From assembly GCA_964630925.1 (NCBI GenBank), contig CAZVZK010000015.1, positions 1 through 64,000 on the forward strand: a DNA stretch of 64,000 bases, given 5' to 3'. The first letter of the stretch is position 1. Each line of letters begins with the position of its first letter. Source of the DNA: RGDT01 sp964630925 (GTDB taxonomy: Bacteria; Planctomycetota; Planctomycetia; Gemmatales; Gemmataceae). The notes beneath the pieces are model-generated. The model did not search any database. It was not told the DNA's origin and worked only from the letters and a program-made list of their open reading frames with translations. Positions 48,721-57,243 of this stretch are shown here, piece by piece. Both the position numbers and the translations under genes were made by a program.

Positions 48721-50158
48721 GGATCGTCTTGATCGGGTCGCCGTGCACGTCCGTCAGGCGGTAGCGGCGGCCGTTGTACTTGTACGTCAGCTTCGTGTGG
48801 TCGAAGCCCAGCAGGTGCAGGATCGTCGCGTGGATGTCGTGCACGCTCACGCGGTTGACCGCCGCCTTGAAGCCGATGTCGTCCGTCTCGCCGTGGTGTG
48901 CCCCGCCCTTCGTGCCGCCGCCCGCGAACCACATCGTGAAGGCGTGCGGGTTGTGGTCGCGGCCCATGCGCGTCGTGCCCTTGGGCCGCTGCGCCACCGG
49001 CAGGCGGCCGAACTCGCCGCCCCAGATGACGAGCGTCTCGTCGAGCAGGCCACGGGCCTTGAGGTCGGTGAGGAGGGCGGCGACGGGCTGGTCGGTCTCG
49101 CCGGCGAACTGGCGGTGGTTGCTGGCGATGTCGGTGTGGCCGTCCCAGCTCCGCTCGTTCTCCATGCCGCCCGAATAGATCTGCACGTAACGCACGCCAC
49201 GCTCGACGAGACGCCGCGCCATCAGGCACTGCTTGGCGAAGTGGCCGCAGCGCTTCTCGCCGACGCCGTACAGCTCCTGCGTCTTCATCGACTCGCGTGA
49301 CACGTCCAGCGCCTCCGGGGCCGCCGTCTGCATGCGGTAGGCCAGCTCGAACGTCTCGATGCGGGCGGCCAGCTCGGCCTCGCCCTCGCGCTTCTCCTGG
49401 TGCTTCTGGTTGAGGCGGCGCATGAGGTCGAGCTGGCGGCGTTGGGCCTTGCCGGCCATCTCCGGCGCGGGCAGCAGGTTCTCGATGGGCGCGCCCTGGT
49501 GGTTGAGGGCCGTCCCCTGGTAGATGCCGGGGAGGAAGCCTGCCCCCCAGTTGAGGGCGTGGCCCTTGGGCAGGCCGCGGCCGAGGGTGTCGTACATGAC
49601 GACGAAGGCCGGGAGGTTGCGCGACTCGGAGCCGAGGCCGTAGGTGACCCACGAGCCGACGCAGGGGAAGCCCATGCGGGCCATGCCGGTGTTGATCTGG
49701 AAGAGGGCGGGGGCGTGGTTATTCGTCTCGGTCCAGCACGAGTGGACGAAGGCGATGTCATCGACGTGTCGGGCGATGTTGGGGAAGATCTCGGGCACCC
49801 AGGTGCCGGACTTGCCGTGTCGGGCCCACTTGAAGGGCGACCTCATGAGGGGGCCGACCTCGCCGGGGAAGAAGCCGGTCTTGTTGTCGAAGCCGTCGAG
49901 GGTCTTGCCGTCGCGCTTCATCAGCTCGGGCTTGTAGTCCCAGGTATCGACCTGCGACGGCCCGCCGTTCATGAACAGCCAGATGACGCTCTTGGCCTTG
50001 GCGGCGAAGTGCGGCTTCTTCGGCGCGAGGGGGTCGGTGGCGGCGTCGGCCTCGTTGAGCATGGAGGACAGCGCGAGCATGCCGAGGCCGCCGCCGGCCT
50101 TGGCGAGGAAGTCGCGGCGAGGGAGGATCGGGGTGGCGACGTGGTGGGAGATGGTCAT
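48713..50158 (-). CDS. DUF1501 protein, TAT-exported
   Basis: 481 residues. Twin-arginine signal RRDFLAKAGGGLG near residue 14. The body is the DUF1501 fold, related to alkaline phosphatase/sulfatase enzymes, with MNGGPSQVDTWD, WGGEFGRLP, GRDHNPHAF and the C-terminal HDIHATILHLLGFDH. Very common in planctomycetes and normally next to a DUF1549/DUF1553 gene, proposed to act together on polysaccharides or their sulfate esters. Here the partner is at 51071, separated by a TIGR02996-SUKH gene. Confidence 0.93.
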   Translation of the reverse strand: MTISHHVATPILPRRDFLAKAGGGLGMLALSSMLNEADAATDPLAPKKPHFAAKAKSVIWLFMNGGPSQVDTWDYKPELMKRDGKTLDGFDNKTGFFPGEVGPLMRSPFKWARHGKSGTWVPEIFPNIARHVDDIAFVHSCWTETNNHAPALFQINTGMARMGFPCVGSWVTYGLGSESRNLPAFVVMYDTLGRGLPKGHALNWGAGFLPGIYQGTALNHQGAPIENLLPAPEMAGKAQRRQLDLMRRLNQKHQEKREGEAELAARIETFELAYRMQTAAPEALDVSRESMKTQELYGVGEKRCGHFAKQCLMARRLVERGVRYVQIYSGGMENERSWDGHTDIASNHRQFAGETDQPVAALLTDLKARGLLDETLVIWGGEFGRLPVAQRPKGTTRMGRDHNPHAFTMWFAGGGTKGGAHHGETDDIGFKAAVNRVSVHDIHATILHLLGFDHTKLTYKYNGRRYRLTDVHGDPIKTILA

Positions 50159-50176
50159 GGGAGAGGCCCGATGGTG

Positions 50177-50983
50177 TCAGGTGTCGTAAAGGTCGGACAG
50201 GAGGGCGATGAAGGATGGATAGCGGCTTTCCGCGTCCCAAGCAGTCAGGCCCTTGCCGTCATGCGTGAAGCAAAGTTGGGGATACCGGGCCACGGCGTCC
50301 GGCCTGGTGTCGAGGAAGAGCCAGTTGACCTCGGGCGGAGTTTCGTCGAGGTAGGTCAGCGTGCCGATGAGCATCAGGTGTGCGAGTACCTCGTCCTTCG
50401 CGGCGCGGCCGCGGCACAACCCGTTGGCACTCGTCCAATGGGCGGTTTTCCCGCGGTGTGCCAAGTCACCCAGACTGAAGAGTCGCAGATCCAACTCGAA
50501 GACACCGACCACTTCGGAATCGCCGCCCGCGTCCTCGTCTTCGTCGTAGTCTTCATTATCGACGGCGAAGGCCATCAACGTTGCCTTGTTCGGCACGCCA
50601 CCGTTGTGCAGGAGTAGGAAGGCGGCGTAATCAGGCGGGAGTGTCGTCTTCCAGTGCCTTTCCAGTGCGGCCAAGTCGGGCCTTGTGATCGGCGGCCTCC
50701 CCTCGTTGTGAAACGTCAGACCGGGCCGGAGGATGCCGAACGGCGGGCGGCTCACCATGTTGGCCCAGACTGCATCGATCCCTTTCACCTGCGACCACTT
50801 CTCGCTCTTCTTCTTGCGCTTCGACTTGAAATGCTTGACCTCCGCCCGCAGATACGCCGACCTCGCCGCGTGGCCCTGCTCCTCCAGCCAGTCGGCGTAG
50901 ACCACCCGCAACGCCTCGTCCTCGGGGGACGCGGCGATGCCGCGGATGAAGCGGTCCTCCTCGGGGTGGTCCATCAGCGGCAT
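50177..50983 (-). CDS. TIGR02996-SUKH fusion protein
   Basis: ATG 50983 has GGAGG 6 bases upstream; ATG 50974 is the next choice. Residues 8-50 are the repeat-companion domain (IAASPEDEALRVVYADWLEE). After a Lys-rich linker comes a SUKH/SMI1-KNR4 domain (about 95-265: LPPDYAAFLLLHNGGVP), including an acidic insert (DNEDYDEDEDAGGD). The domain pair suggests a binding protein. It sits between the DUF1501 and DUF1549 genes in the same direction, an unusual place. Confidence 0.85.
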   Translation of the reverse strand: MPLMDHPEEDRFIRGIAASPEDEALRVVYADWLEEQGHAARSAYLRAEVKHFKSKRKKKSEKWSQVKGIDAVWANMVSRPPFGILRPGLTFHNEGRPPITRPDLAALERHWKTTLPPDYAAFLLLHNGGVPNKATLMAFAVDNEDYDEDEDAGGDSEVVGVFELDLRLFSLGDLAHRGKTAHWTSANGLCRGRAAKDEVLAHLMLIGTLTYLDETPPEVNWLFLDTRPDAVARYPQLCFTHDGKGLTAWDAESRYPSFIALLSDLYDT

Positions 50984-51007
50984 GGGGTGCCTCCGCGGGG
51001 CGGTCCT

Positions 51008-51067
51008 CGTAGGGCAGGCTGCAAGCCTGCCGATACAGCGGAAGGCAGGCTGGCAGCCTGCCCTACG
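51008..51067. repeat. palindromic intergenic element
   Basis: Arms of 24 bases (51008-51031 and 51044-51067) are inverted copies with a single mismatch around a 12-base spacer. Each arm contains GGCAGGCTG. Placed 3 bases past the DUF1549 stop and 24 bases before the next ATG. It can fold into a strong hairpin in RNA; it may terminate or protect the DUF1549 transcript. Confidence 0.8.
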
Positions 51068-51070
51068 GGA

Positions 51071-54000
51071 TCAATCGACGTAGAGGAACTCGTTGAGGCC
51101 GAGCAGCACCTGGCAGAAGTCCGCCAGCGCCAACGCCTCCGGGGCCGGCTTCTTCTCGTCGGCGTACTCGCGGCGTTGCTCCTTCAGGAACGCCGCCGTC
51201 TCCTTCAGCTCGTCCGCCGACGGGAGGCGGCCCACCGCCATCTCGTAGCCGGAACGCACCGCGTCTTCGTCGGCCATCCCCGCCAGACGCGCGGCGAACT
51301 TCCGTGACGCCTCGCGCACCACCGGGCTGTTCATCAGTAGCAGCGCCTGGGGAGCGATGGTCGTGGTGGTCCGCGACTCGATGCCGACCGTGCCGTCGGG
51401 GGCGTCGAACAGCGTCATCATCGGGTTGAGCTGGCTCCTCTTGAGGAAGAAGTACACCGAACGCCGCTTCATGTTCACGTCCAGCGTCCCCGCCCCGCCC
51501 ATCCGTCGGTCGAGCTGCCCCGACACCGCCAGCAGCGAGTCGCGCACGCTCTCCGCCTCCAGCCGACGCGGCACCCGCCGCCAGAGGAAGCGGTTCTCGC
51601 TGTCGATGGCGTTCTTCGCCGCGTCGTCGGCCGAGGCCTGCTGCCAGGCGGCACTGGTGAGAATGAGGCGGTGGATGTGCTTGAGCGACCAGCCCGACGA
51701 GATCAGCTCGCCGGCCAGCCAGTCGAGCAATTCGGGGTGCGTGGGCCGCTCACCCTGCGTGCCGAAGTCGCTCGGCGTGGCCACGATCCCTCTGCCGAAA
51801 TGGTGCTGCCACAGCCGGTTGACCATGACGCGCGCCAGCAGGTGGCCGGCGCCGTCCTCCACGTCTACCAGCCAGTCGGCCATCGCCCGCCGCGTGCCGG
51901 GGGTGCGTGACGTGGGGACGGGCCGCCACTTCTTGACGGCCTCGGGCCGGCGGACCAGGACCTCGGGGAATGCCTGCGTGGCGACGCCGTCCTTCTGGTT
52001 GGAATCGCCGCGGAGGAGGTAGTGCGTCTGCTCCAGGTAGTCGCCGCCCTGCGTGTGCAGGCGCACCGCCGGCACGCCCTCGGAGCAGATCATCGCCTTG
52101 ACCTTGCCCACGTCGGGGCCCTTGCGCTTCAAGGCCTCCAGGCCGTCATTCTGCTTGCGCCACGCCGCATCCTGCGTGCGGTACCACGCCAGGACGACGG
52201 CCGCCTCCTTCTCGGAGAACTCCCCCTTCACCGACAGCGCCGCCCGCACCGCCGGCGGGATCCCCTCGCCCGCAGTCGCGGGGGCCTTGGTGTCGCCCGT
52301 CACCGACACGCGCGGCCTGCCGATGGAGTGCTGCGTGTTGTTGTTGAAACGCAGCGTCAGCACCAGCTCGGCGCCGGCGGCGGCCACCTCCACCGGCTCG
52401 GCCAGGTCGAAGACGGCGGCGTGGTCCTTGCCGAATTGCGGATCGACCGCCCACGCCGATCGCGGGTCGGCGTCGATGACGGCGGCCACGGGCAGCCCCT
52501 TCTGCTCGAACGTCGCCCGTGCGTTGGCCAGCTTCAGCGGCTTGTCCGCAAGGGTGGCCTTGAGGTCGCTGAGGGCGAAGTTGCCGTTGGGTGCGCGTCC
52601 CGGCCCGCCCTTGACGAGCGACGGGTGCGCCAGCGCCTCCAGCCGGATGGCGGCCAACAGCCCCGGGGGCGCCGTCACCGTCAGGGTGTAGGTGTCATTC
52701 GGGGCGCTCTTGCCCGTGGCCAGGGAGGAGCCGTCCGGCTGGGTGACGAACACCGCGCCCCCTGCGGACTTCGCCTTCAGCGGCAGCACCAGCCAGGGCG
52801 TGCGTGCGCCCTTCTTCATCCACTCGTGCATCCGCGTCTTCACCGGCCCCTGCTCCAGCTTCGCCAGCTCAGATTCGAGCCTCTTCACCTCGGAGGCGTG
52901 GCGCTCGCGGGCGGCCTTCGCCGCCACGGGGTCGAGGTCGATGTCCTGCTCGGAGCGGACGGTCTTGGTGAACGTGGAGACGAGCCGGTAATACTCGCGC
53001 GAGCCGATGGGGTCGTACTTGTGATCGTGGCAGCGGGCGCAGCCGAGCGTGATGCCGAGGAAGGCGGTCCCGGCGGTGCGGACGATGTCGTCCAGCTCGT
53101 CGTAGCGCTCCTTCTCGACGGTGTTGGCGGTGATCTGCGTGCTGTGGACGCCGGCGCCGAGGAAGCCGGTGGCGGTGAGGGCGAGGGGGTCGTCCGGCGC
53201 GATCTCGTCGCCGGCGATCTGCCACCGGGCGAAGTCGCGATACGGCAAATCGGCGTTGAGCGCCTTGATGACGAAGTCGCGGTAGGGCCAGGCGTGCGGG
53301 CGGTCGTAATCATGCTCGAAGCCGTGGCTCTCGGCGAAGCGGGCCACGTCGAGCCAGTGCCGCGCCCACTTCTCGCCCGTGGCCGGGGAGGCGAGGAGGC
53401 GGTCCACGAGGCGTGCATGGGCGTCCGGGCGGCCGTCGGCGAGGGCCGCCGCCATCTCTTCCGGCGTCGGGGGCAGGCCCGTCAGGCCGAGATAAAGGCG
53501 GCGGGCGACGGTGCGTCTGTCGGCGCGGGGCGACGGGGTCAACCCCTTCTTCTCCATCGCCGCGAGGAGGAAGCGGTCGATGGGGTTGTTATCCCACCCG
53601 GCCTTCACGGCCGGGATGGGTGGTTTCACCAGGGGGCGGAAGGACCAGAAGTCGCGGTCCTCCGCGGTGACGACGAAGGTCTTGGGCTTGACCGCCTCCT
53701 TGCGTCCGTCGAGGGGCTTGTCGTAGGGGGCGCCGAGGTCGATCCATTTCGCGAGGTCGGCGCGTTGCTGCTTGCCGAGCGGGTCGTTGCCCTTGGGCGG
53801 CATGAACGGCTCATCGAGGTGCGCCGAGAGGCGGTGCATGCGGCTGGTGGCGCTCTTGCCGGGGATGATGGCCGGGCCGTTGTCGCCGCCTTTGAGGAGG
53901 AGGTCGCGTGTGGCGATGTCGAGGCCGCCGCGCAGCTTGGGGCCGGCGCCGTGACACTTGAAGCAGTGGTCGAGGAGGGTCTTGCGGACGGATTTCGTGA

Positions 54001-54115
54001 ACAGCTCGCGGCCGGCGGCCATCTCTTTCGCGTGGCCGGGGGGCACCTCGGGCGGCTTGCCGGGGGGCGACGCGGCGAGCAGCAGGGGGAGGGCGGCGAG
54101 GGGGAGGAAGCGCAT
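51071..54115 (-). CDS. DUF1549/DUF1553 (PSCyt2-PSD1) protein with cytochrome c-like domain
   Basis: About 1014 residues from ATG 54115, signal peptide RFLPLAALPLLLAASPP. A planctomycete cytochrome C domain follows, with the haem motif CFKCH near residue 50 and a later MPPKGNDPL. Then come DUF1549 (about 170-380, with LTGLPPTPEE and a CARCHDHKYDPI haem-like motif), a carbohydrate-binding-like middle, and DUF1553 (about 715-980, with RVMVNRLWQHHFGRG). These proteins are made outside the cytoplasm with DUF1501 partners, here at 48713. Confidence 0.93.
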   Translation of the reverse strand: MRFLPLAALPLLLAASPPGKPPEVPPGHAKEMAAGRELFTKSVRKTLLDHCFKCHGAGPKLRGGLDIATRDLLLKGGDNGPAIIPGKSATSRMHRLSAHLDEPFMPPKGNDPLGKQQRADLAKWIDLGAPYDKPLDGRKEAVKPKTFVVTAEDRDFWSFRPLVKPPIPAVKAGWDNNPIDRFLLAAMEKKGLTPSPRADRRTVARRLYLGLTGLPPTPEEMAAALADGRPDAHARLVDRLLASPATGEKWARHWLDVARFAESHGFEHDYDRPHAWPYRDFVIKALNADLPYRDFARWQIAGDEIAPDDPLALTATGFLGAGVHSTQITANTVEKERYDELDDIVRTAGTAFLGITLGCARCHDHKYDPIGSREYYRLVSTFTKTVRSEQDIDLDPVAAKAARERHASEVKRLESELAKLEQGPVKTRMHEWMKKGARTPWLVLPLKAKSAGGAVFVTQPDGSSLATGKSAPNDTYTLTVTAPPGLLAAIRLEALAHPSLVKGGPGRAPNGNFALSDLKATLADKPLKLANARATFEQKGLPVAAVIDADPRSAWAVDPQFGKDHAAVFDLAEPVEVAAAGAELVLTLRFNNNTQHSIGRPRVSVTGDTKAPATAGEGIPPAVRAALSVKGEFSEKEAAVVLAWYRTQDAAWRKQNDGLEALKRKGPDVGKVKAMICSEGVPAVRLHTQGGDYLEQTHYLLRGDSNQKDGVATQAFPEVLVRRPEAVKKWRPVPTSRTPGTRRAMADWLVDVEDGAGHLLARVMVNRLWQHHFGRGIVATPSDFGTQGERPTHPELLDWLAGELISSGWSLKHIHRLILTSAAWQQASADDAAKNAIDSENRFLWRRVPRRLEAESVRDSLLAVSGQLDRRMGGAGTLDVNMKRRSVYFFLKRSQLNPMMTLFDAPDGTVGIESRTTTTIAPQALLLMNSPVVREASRKFAARLAGMADEDAVRSGYEMAVGRLPSADELKETAAFLKEQRREYADEKKPAPEALALADFCQVLLGLNEFLYVD

Positions 54116-54202
54116 GGCGGGATGCTCCGGCAGGCGGGAGGATATCATCGAGGCTACCGGTTGGCGCGGCTCAGGTCAAGGAAGCGGCGGCGTCGAACGC
54201 CC

Positions 54203-54230
54203 TTGAACTTTGCCCCGGAGCGGCTAGAAT
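54203..54230 (+). promoter_or_regulatory. sigma-70-type promoter of tRNA-His
   Basis: TTGAAC (54203-54208) and TAGAAT (54225-54230) are 16 bases apart, 13 bases before the tRNA. This is the clearest -35/-10 pair in the window. Confidence 0.7.
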
Positions 54231-54243
54231 GCTGGTGTTCATG

Positions 54244-54317
54244 GTGGGTGTAGCTCAGCTGGTTAGAGCGCCAGACTGTGGATCTGGATGTCGGGGGTTC
54301 AAATCCCCTCACTCACC
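54244..54317 (+). tRNA. tRNA-His (GTG anticodon)
   Basis: A full cloverleaf: acceptor GTGGGTG pairs with CACTCAC, D arm GCTC/GAGC, anticodon stem CCAGA/TCTGG with loop CTGTGGA (GTG at 54278-54280), T loop TTCAAAT. A G at 54243 and C at 54317 provide the G-1:C73 pair that is the identity element of tRNA-His. CCA is not encoded. Confidence 0.95.
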
Positions 54318-54591
54318 CCTCTCCGCCCCACTTCCCTCCCTCGATCCCCGTGCGTCTCCATCGGGTGCCGCCGTGAGGCCGTCTCGGTGGGGCCCCGTCA
54401 TGCGCCCGGTGCCCCTGCGGACTTGACAGGAGGCCGCCGGGGAGGGAAAATTGTCCCTAAGGAGGCGACCCGAGAAAGGGGTCTTCGCAGGCATCAGGAG
54501 CCATACGCCTCCGAGACAGTTGGGCGGATGTCGGGGTGCGCCATCGCGTCATGGCCGCCGCGTGTCCGTATACCCCTGACGGAGCCTCCGA

Positions 54592-55371
54592 ATGAACTGC
54601 CTCGCGCGTCTGATGCAGGTGGCGTATGCCCTGGGGATCGTGGGAGCGGTGGTGCTGCTGACCACCCCCGGCGAGTCGCACGGGCAGTACCGCAAGGGCA
54701 TCCCCGGCCGGCCCGGCCTCAACGGCTCGCCGCTGTCGCCCTGGGGCGGCCTCAGCCCGGCGCCCAGCCCGATGGGCGGCATGAACGTCAACATGTCCAC
54801 CGGGCAGAACACCTCGGTGACCATCAACACGAACTCCTCGCTCAACGGCAACGTCGCCGGACAGAACAACCTGGTGGGCGGCCTCAGCCTCGCCGGCGGC
54901 ATCAGCCTGTCGGGCGGCATCAGCCTCTCCGGCGGCATCAGCCTTGCGGGAGGTATCAGCCTTTCCGGCGGTCTCGTGGGCGGCCTACAGGGCGGCCTGG
55001 TCGGTGGGCTTGCGGGCGGGCTGCAGGGCGGCCTCGTGGGCGGTTTGCAGGGCGGGTTCGCCGGCGGATTGGCGGGCGGCCTCCAGGGCGGATTCGCTGG
55101 CGGTTTGCAGGGCGGGTTCGCCGGCGGGCTGGCGGGCGGCCTACAGGGCGGCTTCAATCTCGCCGGCGGGCTCCAGGGCGGCCTGGTCGGCGGCCTGCAG
55201 GGCGGGTTCGCGGGCGGTCTGCAGGGCGGGTTCGCCGGCGGCCTGCAAGGCGGATTCGCTGGTGGCCTACAGGGCGGGTTCGCGGGCGGCCTGCAGGGCG
55301 GCTTCAACCTCGCGGGCGGCTTCAACAAGGGGGCACTCGGCGTCTGCGGCGGCTCCGCCCAGGGCTTCTAG
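54592..55371 (+). CDS. secreted glycine-rich GGLQGGF repeat protein
   Basis: 259 residues. An N-terminal signal peptide (LMQVAYALGIVGAVVLLTT) precedes a Pro/Gly linker and an Asn/Thr-rich stretch (VNMSTGQNTSVTINTNSSLN). The rest is repeats: GGISLS units, then more than twenty four-residue GG[LF][QAV] units such as GGLQGGFAGGLQ. A single Cys lies near the end. The regular GGxx period suggests a stacked, fibre- or amyloid-like structure, or a surface coat, but no named family is recognised. A hairpin element follows the stop. Confidence 0.8.
   Translation: MNCLARLMQVAYALGIVGAVVLLTTPGESHGQYRKGIPGRPGLNGSPLSPWGGLSPAPSPMGGMNVNMSTGQNTSVTINTNSSLNGNVAGQNNLVGGLSLAGGISLSGGISLSGGISLAGGISLSGGLVGGLQGGLVGGLAGGLQGGLVGGLQGGFAGGLAGGLQGGFAGGLQGGFAGGLAGGLQGGFNLAGGLQGGLVGGLQGGFAGGLQGGFAGGLQGGFAGGLQGGFAGGLQGGFNLAGGFNKGALGVCGGSAQGF
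54877..55335 (+). repeat. in-gene minisatellite encoding GGISLS and GGLQ/GGFA units
   Basis: An 18-base family (GGISLS) gives way to a 12-base family with variants of GGCGGCCTGCAG and GGCGGGTTCGCG. Codon-level variation between units shows the repeats are not fresh copies throughout. It is coding, not a CRISPR array. Confidence 0.85.
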
Positions 55372-55379
55372 CTAGCGAT

Positions 55380-55472
55380 CCGTCAAGCTTCGATTGACGG
55401 GTTGTCCCGGCCCGAAGCGCAAGTGCGGGAGCCCCGGCGCAACCGGGTCACCCGGCAATCGACGCTTGACGG
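55380..55472. terminator. inverted-repeat element between convergent genes
   Basis: CCGTCAAGCTTCGATTG (55380-55396) and CAATCGACGCTTGACGG (55456-55472) pair with one mismatch; an inner GC hairpin lies between. It sits between the stops of the repeat-protein gene and the FmdB-like gene, so it can end transcription in both directions. Confidence 0.55.
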
Positions 55473-55473
55473 A

Positions 55474-55692
55474 CTACTCCGTACCCTTCCAACGCCCGCA
55501 CACGGGGCCGCACGGCGGGCCCTGTGAGCGGCACGTCTGCGGCCCGGCGCCGGCCGCCGGGGCGGCGGGCAGGCTGAGCTGGCGGGCCAGCTCCTTGCCC
55601 TTGCAGTGGGGGCACTCCGGCTCGTCGCCGTGGAAGACGAGGGCCTCGAACGCGTGGCCGCAGGAGGCGCACTGGTAGTCGAAGAGCGGCAT
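55474..55692 (-). CDS. FmdB-type zinc ribbon protein
   Basis: 72 residues, starting MPLFDYQCASCGHAFE with the second pair CPHCKG: the FmdB/Zn_ribbon_8 family. A Pro/Cys-rich tail contains further CGPVCG. The family is called a putative regulator but its role is unproven. It follows the rhomboid gene by 7 bases on the same strand. Confidence 0.88.
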   Translation of the reverse strand: MPLFDYQCASCGHAFEALVFHGDEPECPHCKGKELARQLSLPAAPAAGAGPQTCRSQGPPCGPVCGRWKGTE

Positions 55693-55699
55693 GGCAGCC

Positions 55700-56647
55700 T
55701 CAGGATTGCTTCTTCCGGATGGTGTCGCTGGCCCGCAATAACGTCTGCTTCTCGGCCTCGGTGAGGCCGCCCATTCCGACCCGGCTCACCTTGGCGAGGA
55801 TGGCGTCCATCTGCGCCTCGAGCTGCTCGTCGTCGATGCGCGACGCCGGGGCGGCGGGGGGCGTCGGTTCCTCGTCGGGGGCGTAGATGCGCAGGCGGGC
55901 GCGGCCGCGTTTCGCGGCGGCCTCGGGGCCGCCCCAGCCCCAGCCGGAGAACAGGCCGGAGAATTGCCACTCGAACTTCCAGTACATGTAGCCGAAGAGG
56001 GCGCCGGCCAGGTGGGCGGAGGTGGCGATGCCTTCGTTGGACTTGCCGAGGAACGAGAAGGCGTCGCGGGCGAGGAGGTAGACGATCACCAGCCAGATCG
56101 GCACGGGGATGAAGAAGAAGAGGTGGATGACCTGGTCGGGGTACCAGAGGGCCGAGAGGAGGAGGACGGCGAGGACGGCGCCGGAGGCGCCGACGACGGG
56201 GGCCCTGATGGGGTGCAAGCCGGCCATCGCGGCGGCGGTGTAGGCCACGCCGGCGAAGACGGCGGCGAGGAGGTAGAAGACGAGGAACTCCCGTCCGCCG
56301 ATGCGCTCCTCGACCTGGCGGCCGAACCACCAGAGGAAGAGCATGTTGCCCAGGATGTGCCAGACGGAGACGGTGCTGTGCAGGAAGGCGTAGGTGAGGA
56401 GGCGCCACACCTCGCCGCGCAGGACCTTCGGCACGTCGAGGCAGAGGGCGTCGGTGAATGGTTGGCGGAAGGCGCGGTAGGGGACGCCGTCGTCGAAGGC
56501 GATGCCCTGCGAGCGGGTGATGAGCTGCAGGACGATGCAGACGACGTTGGCCGCGATGAGCCAGGTGCAGACCTTGGCCCCGTCCTCCATGCCGCCGAGG
56601 AAGCTCGGGGCCTCCTTGCGGTAGTAGTCGCGGTCCTGGATGCCCAT
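55700..56647 (-). CDS. rhomboid-family intramembrane serine protease
   Basis: 315 residues. Six or more membrane helices with the rhomboid markers: WRLLTYAFLH, HILGNMLFLWWFG, the catalytic Ser155 in VVGASGAVL and His212 in SAHLAGALFG. A soluble C-terminal tail (about 235-315) resembles the small helical domain often found on planctomycete rhomboids (LTEAEKQTLLRASD). It cleaves membrane helices; substrates unknown. Likely co-transcribed with the FmdB-like gene. Confidence 0.93.
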   Translation of the reverse strand: MGIQDRDYYRKEAPSFLGGMEDGAKVCTWLIAANVVCIVLQLITRSQGIAFDDGVPYRAFRQPFTDALCLDVPKVLRGEVWRLLTYAFLHSTVSVWHILGNMLFLWWFGRQVEERIGGREFLVFYLLAAVFAGVAYTAAAMAGLHPIRAPVVGASGAVLAVLLLSALWYPDQVIHLFFFIPVPIWLVIVYLLARDAFSFLGKSNEGIATSAHLAGALFGYMYWKFEWQFSGLFSGWGWGGPEAAAKRGRARLRIYAPDEEPTPPAAPASRIDDEQLEAQMDAILAKVSRVGMGGLTEAEKQTLLRASDTIRKKQS

Positions 56648-56799
56648 CGGCCCAGCCCCCGTGCGCCCCCCGGAGGGGCATGCCCATGCTGTTTTACCAT
56701 ATCGGCGCGGCGGGGGGGAAGACGTTTCCGTCGGTGGGGCTGTTGCCGGCGGGGCGAGTGGGGTAGAATGACGTAATACATCCGTCCCGGAGCCGATCC

Positions 56800-57243
56800 A
56801 TGCCCGCGAAGAAGCACGAGAGGCCGCACAAGGAGAAGGTCGTCGCCTTCAAGGTCGATCACGAGCTGGCCGAGCTGCTCGACAAGCTGCCCAACAAGAG
56901 CGCGTTCATCCGCAAGGCCATCGAGGCCCAGCTCGGCCGGGCCTGCCCCCTGTGCGCTGGCAAGGGCGTCGTGCCGCTGGGCGTCCACGACCACTATGCG
57001 CCGCTCATCGCGAAATTCAACAAACGCGACTGTGACCACTGCGGCGATCATCTGGCCTTGCCGAAGGACCCCGGCGAGCTGCGGCCCGACGACAAGGACC
57101 GGCTGGAGCAGTTCTTCAAGGGCGGGCCGCTGTACTGCGCCGACTGCTTCGACGAGGCCCCCGCCTGCGACGTGGGCGATTGCGGCATGCACGTCGATCA
57201 CGAGCACGTCGCCGACCACCTGCGCCGGTCTCACCACCCGTGA
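56800..57243 (+). CDS. ribbon-helix-helix plus zinc-cluster protein
   Basis: 147 residues. The N-terminal part (EKVVAFKVDHELAELLDKLP, then KSAFIRKAIEAQL) fits a ribbon-helix-helix DNA-binding fold. It is followed by several metal-type motifs: CPLCAGKG, CDHCGDH, CADC and a C/H-rich tail with HVDHEHVADH. It looks like a metal-sensing or zinc-structured regulator. TTGCCG and TAGAAT 15 bases apart lie 30 bases upstream. The stop overlaps the GTG start of the decarboxylase, so it may regulate that gene. Confidence 0.72.
   Translation: MPAKKHERPHKEKVVAFKVDHELAELLDKLPNKSAFIRKAIEAQLGRACPLCAGKGVVPLGVHDHYAPLIAKFNKRDCDHCGDHLALPKDPGELRPDDKDRLEQFFKGGPLYCADCFDEAPACDVGDCGMHVDHEHVADHLRRSHHP

Noticed and set aside
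54877..55335. CRISPR-like tandem repeats
   Set aside because: Repeats are 12-18 bases, contiguous without spacers and in frame within a secreted protein.
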